A stretch of DNA of 13,885 nucleotides from NCBI GenBank assembly GCA_900770655.1, contig CAAGLA010000021.1:1-13885 (forward strand). Direction: 5' to 3'. Within the stretch, counting starts at the first letter, position 1. Each line of letters opens with the position of its first letter. The notes beneath the pieces are model-generated. The model did not search any database and was not told the origin of the DNA. It saw nothing but the letters and a program-made list of their open reading frames with translations. The position numbers and the translations under genes are program-made. The DNA is from Bacteroidaceae bacterium. GTDB lineage: Bacteria > Bacteroidota > Bacteroidia > Bacteroidales > Bacteroidaceae. Positions 7,776-13,885 of this stretch are shown here, one piece after another.

Positions 7776-7965
7776 AAAAAAAGTTTTGCTGCACAGAAGA
7801 GAACGACGAAACTCCGAGAATACAAGATTTGAGGGCTCCTGTCCTTTGTAATCCACCGGCTCTCTAAAGCTACCCGAAGGCGTGGCCCGCCATTGGACAA
7901 TACGAAGCTGACTCGGTTTTCGATAATAATTGATGAGTTTCCCAGTCAATCGGTACAGCAAAACC
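7776..7965 (-). ncRNA. Structured small RNA of about 190 nt, 6S-like shape
   Basis: No protein is recognisable here. The predicted RNA starts about 6 nt after a consensus promoter. Its 5' end GTTTTGCTGTAC (7964-7953) pairs over 12 bp with GTGCAGCAAAAC (7794-7783), which is followed immediately by seven T, so the closing stem doubles as the terminator. One pair is G-U only on the minus strand, supporting this strand. Inside are a hairpin ATTGA-C-TGGG-AAA-CTCA-TCAAT (7950-7929), a second long-range stem CCGAG (7916-7912) with CTCGG (7818-7814) extended by AAA/TTT pairs, and a possible apical stem TGTCC (7899-7895) with GGACA (7844-7840). Closed ends, a large asymmetric internal loop and the length resemble 6S RNA, but I cannot match a 6S sequence, so that identity is a guess. 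Confidence 0.6.
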
Positions 7966-7970
7966 GTATA

Positions 7971-8001
7971 CAAACATAAGAAGCTTTTTCGACGAAAACA
8001 A
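7971..8001 (-). promoter_or_regulatory. Promoter of the small RNA
   Basis: On the minus strand TATGTTTG (7978-7971) matches TAnnTTTG. TTG (8001-7999) lies 20 nt upstream as the -33 box. The rest of the AT-rich stretch 8002-8140 shows no gene. Confidence 0.65.
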
Positions 8002-8140
8002 GCAATTCTGCCACAAAAAGCATTTTTTTGCAGTTTTTATCATATAATAAACTCTTTTTTACAAAAAAGCGAAGGGATACAATCTTATCCACGGACATTC
8101 CGGAACAATATATAAAACAACAAGCTCTGCATTAAAACAA

Positions 8141-8172
8141 ATCGAGGGTGCCCACTAAAGAGCACCCTCGAT
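8141..8172 (-). terminator. Intrinsic terminator of the large glycosidase gene
   Basis: An 11-bp perfect stem, ATCGAGGGTGC with GCACCCTCGAT, around a 10-nt loop, followed on the minus strand by a T-rich tract (TTGTTTT). It lies beyond palindromic element B and the duplicated tail, so both are in the mRNA 3' UTR. Confidence 0.85.
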
Positions 8173-8192
8173 TAATCTATAATTTCAAGTCC

Positions 8193-8222
8193 TTACTTTA
8201 CCAGAACTTTTTTGCCATTGAC
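8193..8222 (-). repeat. Direct repeat copy 2: displaced 3' end of the glycosidase
   Basis: It repeats the last 30 nt of the glycosidase gene (8309-8338) with one mismatch. In frame it would encode VNGKKVLVK and a TAA stop, exactly the protein's C-terminus; the one difference (CTT to CTG, Leu) is synonymous. It lies directly after palindromic element B. Confidence 0.92.
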
Positions 8223-8230
8223 TTGCTTTT

Positions 8231-8290
8231 TTATTTGCGGCCCACGCGGTGTGACTATAGCCACACTACGCGTGACCAACCGCTAAACAA
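8231..8290 (-). repeat. Palindromic 3'-UTR element, copy B
   Basis: On the minus strand it reads as a relative of element A. Shared blocks include TAGCG, TTGGTC, CGCG, AGTG, CACCGCGTGGG and the right end through AAGTCAATG. The nested stems are TTGTTT with AAATAA, GCGG (8283-8280) with CCGC (8240-8237), ACGCG with CGCGT, and apical GTGTGGC with GTCACAC around TATA. It lies 18 nt downstream of the glycosidase stop codon, in the same orientation relative to its gene as element A. Confidence 0.85.
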
Positions 8291-8308
8291 CTCGCCGATA
8301 GCAAAAAA

Positions 8309-11300
8309 TTACTTTACAAGAACTTTTTTGCCATTGACAATGTAAAGACCGGGAACTGTTATCTGCTCAATCTTGCGGCCTTGCATATCGTAAACACCTT
8401 TCACTGTTCCGTTTTCAGCTTCCACTTCGTCAATACCGGTTGGGTAAACCACCTTAAGGATAAGGTCGATTATTTGACCGCCGTTTGCCTTAAAGTCACC
8501 GAATTTGCCGTCGGCATCACCATTCGGGTCAATGTTACACCAGTCTTGCTTAATGCGCATACGGTACTCACCTTCGGTCTCAGGTGCTACGAACGCAGGC
8601 ATAGCCGGAGTATTACGGTTGTCGCCGGTGATAGATTCACCTACACTGTTCCAGCCAAGTTCATCACTATCGCTGTTATTGTTATAGAACGAATATGCAA
8701 CAAGGTCACCGGCAGGAGCCCACTCGCTATCCTCTGCAATGCTTGCAGTAAAGCCGTCACCGTCAAAGTCTATAAATACATATTGATGTATCCAGTTACC
8801 GGCCTTATCAAATGTCATTGTCAACTCCTCAGCTGCATTCACTGTGAAGATAGCCTCTGCTGTAGCATCGGTATAATCCTGTGACTGCTGTTCTGCGGTG
8901 AGAGCATAGCTGTTCTCGCCTGAAGCGCCGGTGAGTGTAATACCACGGATTACACGGGCTGTGTTTGTTCTTCTTCCGTTATTGGTAGGAGTATAGTCTA
9001 CCGGTGGCTCACCAACCTCGAATGCAAACTCGCCTGAGAATGCATCGCCGTTGCTCTTGCGTGTAATAAGGCCTGCGGGGATAACGAGTGTATATTCACC
9101 ATCTTCCGATATTGTCTGTTCAAGAGTAACTGTGAGAACAGTACCCTCTACAGCATAGTTTGATATTCCACAAGCAACGCTGTTGCCTTTCTTGAACTTC
9201 ATTGCTGTCATACCGTAAGGGTCGTACTCGCCTGCAACTTCACTGTTGAAAGTGAGAGTAATTTCGCTTATCTCTCTAACGATGCCTGCAGGCTCAACGC
9301 TTACTACCTCAAGAGGTTCGGGAGTTATTACAGTGAATGCAAACTCTCCTGAGAATGCTCTGCCGTCGCTCTTGCGTGTGATAAGGCCTTCGGGGATAAC
9401 AAGTGTGTATTCACCCGGAGTATTTACCTTGCGCTCCAATGTTACTGTGAGTACATTGCCTTCTACAACATAGTTTGATATTCCACAAGCAACGCTGTTG
9501 CCTTTCTTGAACTTCATTGCTGTCATACCGTAAGGGTCGTACTCACCTGCAGCCTCACTGTTGAAAGTAATTGTAATCTCTTCGATAGCCTCAACGCCCT
9601 TGTTTGGTGTATAGCTAACTACCTCAAAAGGAACCTGTGAAGGGTCGGCATTCACACCGTCGAATGCAAATACAGTGCTGCCCGGGAGAGTTACTGTCAA
9701 CTGCTGGTCGATATCAATGGCAACACCTTCGGTCAAGCCCTCAAGTGAATCCTGAACTTTGAACGATTTGTTGAGAATGAAAGCGCCTGTTATGTTTGCA
9801 GGAATTTCAAAAGCCTCACGCAGTGTAAAGGTATAGGTCTGAGCGTTGTTGCCACCGTTGCGGAGAGCAAGAGTAGCCTTTGCGCCGTTCCAAGAAGCCC
9901 AACCGTAAATTTCCTGTGAGCTGCCGTTCCACGGATTGCCGCCTACCCAGTGAGCATCGGGGAGTACATCGGCGTTCTTCTTCTGCCAAGCCACACACTC
10001 TGCAACATCTTCCCATAGTTTGCCATCGTTGATGGTGTTCATAAGATTACAGTTAGTGTAAAGCTCTACAATTCCCGAACCGCAAACGAATGCGCAACGG
10101 AGCTCGCGGAGAACAGCATTGTAGTCTCTTGAGTCACCTGCCGGAGGACCATCTTCTGAAAGGATGAATCCGTGAGTCATCAATGTGTTGATTGGGCAGA
10201 TTGGTGAGTTTTGTACATAGTTCTGGTAAACCAGACGGTCGCGATATGTAATCCAGTTCTCGCGGTTGATGCTGTTGTTGCCAATGCGGTCGTGGTCGTT
10301 CTCCTGACGCCAAGTAGCATCGGATATCTGATACCAGAACGGAGAAGCCCAAGTACCTACTGTAGTGTTGAAGAAGATATCCTCGCGCATATTCTCGCGA
10401 ACATATTGTTCGAGACGGATAATACCTTCAGCATTCTCGTTACCTGTGTCGCCATTGTCGGGGCCTACAGCCGAGAACTGGCCTGAAATACCATCGAACT
10501 TGAAGAATACATAGTTGTCTGTTTCGGGGTTGAAGCCTTCAACGCCATCTTGCTGGCACACGAGGTTATTTGCAGCTGCAAGGAATGCCTCGTAGTAAGC
10601 AGGGTTAGAGAGCTGCATACCGCCACGGTTGTCTGCATTCCAGTATGCGCGGCGATAGTTACCGCTCTGGCCATAACCGCCAACAGGGCCCAACCAAGCT
10701 CCGACACCGGCGTTCATCTCCTTAGCCAGAGTAGACATATCGCGCATCTCATTTGGGAAACCGGTGTGGAAAGTCCACGGACCGTAGTTGTCCCAACCGT
10801 CATCGATTACAAAGGCTGCAATACCTTCGCCATATTTGTCGAAGTACTTTTCCTTCCACTGCCTCATTACATTAAGGATATCTTCCGCTGTAAAGTTTGT
10901 ATGCTCGCTGCCGGGAGCTGCATTGTTGCGGTTGATATTGAGTTCGTACCAGCTGTTATAGTGCGGGAATGTTCTCCAAGGCACAGCACGCTCACGCTCG
11001 CTGTATGCGAGGAACGAACGGCGTTTCTGTGTCTCGCGGATATTTTCCTTGCTCTGTGTACCGTCCTGTGCTACAAGACCTACAACTGCGGCAACCTTCC
11101 ATACATCACCGGCTGCGAGTGTTGTATTGCGGCTCCAGAGACCCTGAATACCTACAACGGCTGTATTTACAACAACACCCTCCTTGGCTGTATAGATATC
11201 GACAGTCATTGTACTTGACGCATCGATAGACTCTGTCTTGTTCTCAACGAACACGCGCACAGTAAATGTTCCGTCATAAGGAGCAAGGAATGTAAATGTA

Positions 11301-12958
11301 TTATTGCTGTGCTGGCCACCTGAATAACCGCTGTGGTAATCAACTGCTGCGATATCACCGTTGGCATCGAGCAAAACGGCACCGCCGAAGTTCAAACGGT
11401 GGCTACCGCTTGTGTACTTCACAAGGATTGAAACCTTCTGTCCCTCCTTCAAGGCAACGTTCTCCATATCATAAGCGTATACATTAGGATAGTTTGCACC
11501 TGTAGCCTCCTCGACGCGCTTTGGAACATCATCGACAGCAACCTGTGTCCAAGAAGATGCTGTTAGAGAAGCGGTCTTTGTCTCGGCAAGGTTCCAAGCA
11601 TCCTCTTCGCCTGAGGCCTCACCAACGGTATTGTATGCTGTAGGAGTCTCAAGACCTGCGAAAATCTTGTCGCTCATAAGAACAGCACCACGTGTGTTGC
11701 CAACTACCTTTGGAGCAGAACCCGCAGCCTCTGTGTCTACGTTATAAATCATTGGGATAACGTTGAACATATCAACGTCGTCTATACCTCTGAGCTCCAT
11801 TTCGGTGCGCAGGTAGTGACTGCCGTCGCGCAACACTGCACGCCATATAATTTCAACTTTTGCGCCTTTATATGTGTACTCATAGTTTGCAACAAGCTGA
11901 ACACCGTCGAAATGCTCGGCACCGCCAATAGCTGTAGCATCGCCTGTAAGAGCCGCTGTAGCAACATCCTTAAGGGTCATAGCAGAAGCAGGCACGTTGT
12001 CGCCGCTGCCGAAAGATACGGTAAACGGCTCAGTACCGGCAACAAGGTCCATTGCATTTGAACCTGCGAAGTACAGGGCATTGCCCACCTTCATATAGCT
12101 TGCAGCAAGCACATTGTTGCTGAGAGTGTAAACACCGTTATCTTCTGATATCTGCGCTGCACCTACAGCATCCTGCTGTTTGGGATATACCCAAGCATTT
12201 TCATAAACAGCCGATTCAGGCTGAACAGGAAGAGTTGCAACGTTCACTGTGATGGTCTTGTTTACATCGTCAACCGAAACAACTGCAAACCGGCCTTCGG
12301 GAGCAGTAACTGCTATTGTGCTCTTGTCTATAGAACCCACTGTGGTAATTGTAGAACCATTTGTATACTCCACTCCACCAATTTTAAGTGTAACACCTTC
12401 GGGTACAGAGATAGTGTATGTGAGTTCCTCAATGCTGTACTCTGCAAAGACAAAGCGGCTACCTGCATCGGCGGCTCCATTGTCCTGCCAAAGGCCAAGA
12501 GTAATGCCGGCATTTGAATTGTGACCCTGATACCAGTTCAAATACTTTCCTGCAACACCGTTGGTATTGTAGGGAGCTATCTGGTAGTTGTCGCCGGAAT
12601 AGTTGTTGAGGTTAAAATATGCACCTTCAACTTTTGAATCGGAAAGAGTTACAAAACCTTTGCCATTGCTGTAGCTCGCAGCCTTTGTATAGCCGAGCCA
12701 TTTCTTGGCATTGTAACTATAGATGTAGTACGCGCCTTCGACACCGTCAACGGCATAGAAAGCAAAAAGTCCGTTCTCGCTTCCATCGAGAACCGGGGCT
12801 GTGGTAGGGCCGGCATAGGCACCATTACCGTTCGCCATTGTGTAGACGTGTTCGGGCTTGCCGTTTTCGGGCAAGGTTGTTGAACCCGTCACCTTGTCGG
12901 CATACACCTGTGTAGAAAGACACAAGGCTGCTAACAAAAAGGAGAAAACTTTTTTCAT
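8309..12958 (-). CDS. Multidomain secreted glycosidase (clan GH-D-like) with sorting tail
   Basis: A 1549-residue exported protein. Order, approximate: signal peptide (1-20); N-terminal beta-rich, lectin-like domain (21-175); small Ig-like linker (176-245); beta-sandwich typical of the domain before a GH36-like barrel (250-410), with a possible carbohydrate-binding insert (435-595); TIM barrel (600-1010); C-terminal beta-sandwich (to 1105); two nearly identical Ig-like (SbsA/Big_5-like) domains (1112-1216, 1217-1321); a GEVED-like domain (1325-1495); and a C-terminal tail with YDMQGRKI, GLYIVNGKK and a basic end, like type IX secretion signals. Barrel motifs FVIDDGWD (716-723) and FKFDG (820-824; Asp822 a candidate nucleophile) suggest an alpha-galactosidase-like clan GH-D enzyme; Asp880 in SDATWRQ is a candidate acid/base. 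The substrate is not assignable. ATG at 12958 gives a standard signal peptide; ATG at 12970 is also possible. Confidence 0.85.
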   Translation of the reverse strand: MKKVFSFLLAALCLSTQVYADKVTGSTTLPENGKPEHVYTMANGNGAYAGPTTAPVLDGSENGLFAFYAVDGVEGAYYIYSYNAKKWLGYTKAASYSNGKGFVTLSDSKVEGAYFNLNNYSGDNYQIAPYNTNGVAGKYLNWYQGHNSNAGITLGLWQDNGAADAGSRFVFAEYSIEELTYTISVPEGVTLKIGGVEYTNGSTITTVGSIDKSTIAVTAPEGRFAVVSVDDVNKTITVNVATLPVQPESAVYENAWVYPKQQDAVGAAQISEDNGVYTLSNNVLAASYMKVGNALYFAGSNAMDLVAGTEPFTVSFGSGDNVPASAMTLKDVATAALTGDATAIGGAEHFDGVQLVANYEYTYKGAKVEIIWRAVLRDGSHYLRTEMELRGIDDVDMFNVIPMIYNVDTEAAGSAPKVVGNTRGAVLMSDKIFAGLETPTAYNTVGEASGEEDAWNLAETKTASLTASSWTQVAVDDVPKRVEEATGANYPNVYAYDMENVALKEGQKVSILVKYTSGSHRLNFGGAVLLDANGDIAAVDYHSGYSGGQHSNNTFTFLAPYDGTFTVRVFVENKTESIDASSTMTVDIYTAKEGVVVNTAVVGIQGLWSRNTTLAAGDVWKVAAVVGLVAQDGTQSKENIRETQKRRSFLAYSERERAVPWRTFPHYNSWYELNINRNNAAPGSEHTNFTAEDILNVMRQWKEKYFDKYGEGIAAFVIDDGWDNYGPWTFHTGFPNEMRDMSTLAKEMNAGVGAWLGPVGGYGQSGNYRRAYWNADNRGGMQLSNPAYYEAFLAAANNLVCQQDGVEGFNPETDNYVFFKFDGISGQFSAVGPDNGDTGNENAEGIIRLEQYVRENMREDIFFNTTVGTWASPFWYQISDATWRQENDHDRIGNNSINRENWITYRDRLVYQNYVQNSPICPINTLMTHGFILSEDGPPAGDSRDYNAVLRELRCAFVCGSGIVELYTNCNLMNTINDGKLWEDVAECVAWQKKNADVLPDAHWVGGNPWNGSSQEIYGWASWNGAKATLALRNGGNNAQTYTFTLREAFEIPANITGAFILNKSFKVQDSLEGLTEGVAIDIDQQLTVTLPGSTVFAFDGVNADPSQVPFEVVSYTPNKGVEAIEEITITFNSEAAGEYDPYGMTAMKFKKGNSVACGISNYVVEGNVLTVTLERKVNTPGEYTLVIPEGLITRKSDGRAFSGEFAFTVITPEPLEVVSVEPAGIVREISEITLTFNSEVAGEYDPYGMTAMKFKKGNSVACGISNYAVEGTVLTVTLEQTISEDGEYTLVIPAGLITRKSNGDAFSGEFAFEVGEPPVDYTPTNNGRRTNTARVIRGITLTGASGENSYALTAEQQSQDYTDATAEAIFTVNAAEELTMTFDKAGNWIHQYVFIDFDGDGFTASIAEDSEWAPAGDLVAYSFYNNNSDSDELGWNSVGESITGDNRNTPAMPAFVAPETEGEYRMRIKQDWCNIDPNGDADGKFGDFKANGGQIIDLILKVVYPTGIDEVEAENGTVKGVYDMQGRKIEQITVPGLYIVNGKKVLVK
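8996..9625 (-). repeat. Tandem 315-bp repeat encoding two Ig-like domains
   Basis: Two in-frame 105-codon units (9311-9625 and 8996-9310). A 76-bp core is identical at DNA level (9469-9544 and 9154-9229) and encodes the FNSE-to-SNY part of each domain. The flanks have diverged, so the core was duplicated recently or homogenised by gene conversion. Confidence 0.92.
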
Positions 12959-13014
12959 AAGGTTAAACATTTATGGTTAGTATTAAAATCTTTAAAAGGC
13001 TACGCATCGTTTTG

Positions 13015-13040
13015 TCCGCTATTTCAATCCGCTATTTCAA
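13015..13040. repeat. 13-bp tandem direct repeat upstream of the glycosidase
   Basis: Two perfect adjacent copies of TCCGCTATTTCAA, about 57 bp upstream of the glycosidase start. The position suits a regulator-binding site or leader element. I could not place a convincing promoter for this gene; the nearest -7-like string (TCTATTTG on the minus strand) partly overlaps the repeat. Confidence 0.75.
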
Positions 13041-13105
13041 ATAGAACAATAAACAAATTGCCTATATAAAACTTTTATATACTGGAAAGAAAGATATTTA
13101 TAGAC

Positions 13106-13343
13106 AAAAAAAAACGTGGACAACATAGCATTATCCACTGATGAGGTCTTGGCGTTACCCGAAAGAAAGATAAGCAAGTTGCCCACGCTGCATACAGCGC
13201 AGACATCAACTTTGCTACTATTCTTTCTTTTATAAACCGCCAAGTTTGACAAAGCAACGCTTTGCCGGAGCAAAAAACTCCCATCAGTAAGATAGTAAAG
13301 CCAATGTACTTTATTTATGTTCACACCTAAAACAAGGTGTTTG
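13106..13343 (-). ncRNA. Candidate structured RNA (small RNA or long leader), about 238 nt
   Basis: No protein is recognisable. From 5' to 3' on the minus strand: hairpin ACACCT/AGGTGT (13340-13323); GGAG/CTCC (13281-13267); a long hairpin with CAAAGC/GCTTTG (13264-13250); and a long arm built of CTTGGCG (13244-13238) with CGCCAAG (13154-13148), AAAGAAAGA with TCTTTCTTT (9 bp), GCAAAGTTG with CAACTTGC (one bulge), and an apical CGCTG-TATG-CAGCG. The end is a GTGGA/TCCAC hairpin running into nine T (13114-13106). CGTGGGCAAC (13188-13179) can also pair over 10 bp with GTTGTCCACG (13124-13115), an alternative that excludes part of the arm. It could be an independent RNA or a terminated leader of the glycosidase, whose start is about 150 nt further on. 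No known family recognised. Confidence 0.5.
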
Positions 13344-13348
13344 CGTTA

Positions 13349-13356
13349 CAAATTTA
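13349..13356 (-). promoter_or_regulatory. Candidate promoter (-7 box) of the structured RNA
   Basis: TAAATTTG on the minus strand matches TAnnTTTG. There is no clear -33 box, and the surroundings are very AT-rich, so chance matches are possible. The rest of 13357-13480 shows no gene. Confidence 0.4.
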
Positions 13357-13481
13357 TATAAAAAAAATAAAACTCATCATAGTTTACATAACTTAATTTA
13401 GTAGTTTCATATTTTTTCAAACCAATTACAATACAACACTATACTTCAACCACCAATAAAACTTCCCGGGGAGCAGAATAC

Positions 13482-13507
13482 AAAAAACGCCGCCCACAAG
13501 GGCGGCG
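13482..13507 (-). terminator. Intrinsic terminator of rplT
   Basis: An 8-bp GC stem CGCCGCCC/GGGCGGCG around a 4-nt loop, followed on the minus strand by six T. It lies 34 nt after the rplT stop. Confidence 0.93.
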
Positions 13508-13541
13508 CCTATAAATCACTATCAAAGCCTGAAGCCGGCAA

Positions 13542-13885
13542 TTACTTTACCTTGTCCACGATAGCCTTGAAAGCAGCAGGGTTGTTCATAGCGAGGTCGG
13601 CGAGAACCTTGCGGTTAATCTCGATACCTGCCTTGTGAAGAGCACCCATAAGCTGAGAGTATGACATACCCTCGAGACGAGCTGCTGCGTTGATACGCTG
13701 AATCCAAAGTGCGCGGAACTCACGCTTCTTGTTACGACGGTCACGGAATGCGTATGTCAAACCCTTTTCCCAAGTATTCTTGGCAACGGTCCATACGTTC
13801 TTTCTTGCACCAAAGTAACCTCTGGTCAAACCTAAAATTTTCTTTCTTCTTGCTCTTGAAGCAACGTGATTTACTGATCTTGGCA
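13542..13885 (-). CDS. rplT: Ribosomal protein L20 (start one base outside the window)
   Basis: A large-subunit protein that binds 23S rRNA early in 50S assembly. Reading the minus strand from the window edge, TG is the end of an ATG whose A lies at 13886, followed by PRSVNHVASRARRKKILGL and then the typical TRGYFGARKNVWTVAKN core, giving 114 residues. This is the normal length, with the basic N-terminal extension and the globular C-terminal RNA-binding domain intact. In bacteria rplT usually ends an infC-rpmI-rplT operon; the strong terminator just downstream fits its being the last gene. L20 autoregulation sites, if any, would lie outside the window. Confidence 0.97.
   Translation of the reverse strand, partial: PRSVNHVASRARRKKILGLTRGYFGARKNVWTVAKNTWEKGLTYAFRDRRNKKREFRALWIQRINAAARLEGMSYSQLMGALHKAGIEINRKVLADLAMNNPAAFKAIVDKVK

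Noticed and set aside
7617..7973. 118-codon minus-strand reading frame
   Set aside because: It overlaps the end of the GH20 gene and the structured RNA, its start lies inside the RNA promoter, and the product has no recognisable domain.
10550..11218. 222-codon frame antisense to the glycosidase
   Set aside because: It lies wholly inside the catalytic barrel coding region and has no promoter or recognisable protein features.
13037..13324. 95-codon minus-strand reading frame
   Set aside because: It spans the stem-rich region and its U-tract. The composition is not protein-like and the inverted repeats explain the stretch better.
1..13885. CRISPR arrays, transposases or phage genes
   Set aside because: No regularly spaced repeats, and no recombinase, transposase or phage-like products were seen.

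Overview
The window looks like a chromosomal segment of a Bacteroidales bacterium (Bacteroides/Prevotella/Muribaculaceae-like; genus not resolvable by eye). The evidence is a Bacteroides-type serine palmitoyltransferase, promoters of the Bacteroidetes type (a TTTG or TTG box about 20 nt before TAnnTTTG), little Shine-Dalgarno signal, and a large secreted glycosidase ending in a type-IX-secretion-like tail.

Layout. At 18-1375 (minus) serine palmitoyltransferase is followed 11 nt later by tRNA-Pro(UGG), both reading left from one clear promoter. At 1428-4767 (minus) lies a two-gene polysaccharide export unit: a Wza-like outer-membrane lipoprotein, then a Wzc-like chain-length regulator/tyrosine kinase, closed by a strong hairpin terminator. 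No glycosyltransferases are present. At 4838-7737 (plus), from a divergent promoter, come endolytic transglycosylase MltG and a secreted GH20 beta-hexosaminidase. Both could act on amino-sugar polymers. At 7776-8001 (minus) lies an apparently free-standing structured small RNA with its own promoter and a closing stem that runs into a U-tract. At 8141-12958 (minus) is a 1549-residue multidomain glycosidase with tandem Ig-like domains and a sorting tail, with its terminator. The 12959-13541 gap contains a second candidate structured RNA, a 13-bp tandem repeat and the rplT terminator. The window ends one base before the start of rplT (ribosomal protein L20).

The most unusual signal is a pair of related palindromic elements, 2.2 kb apart. 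One lies just after the mltG stop codon, the other just after the stop codon of the large glycosidase, both in the same orientation relative to the gene. They share about 60 nt of sequence, and where they differ most paired positions change together, so the fold is kept (including conserved G-U pairs on the gene-sense strand). Each is followed by an imperfect second copy of the 3' end of the gene it follows: 51 nt for mltG, 30 nt for the glycosidase. Both second copies begin at the same AAGTCAATG-like junction, and their differences from the first copies are mostly synonymous. This suggests a small 3'-UTR element that inserts, or is left behind, at gene ends.
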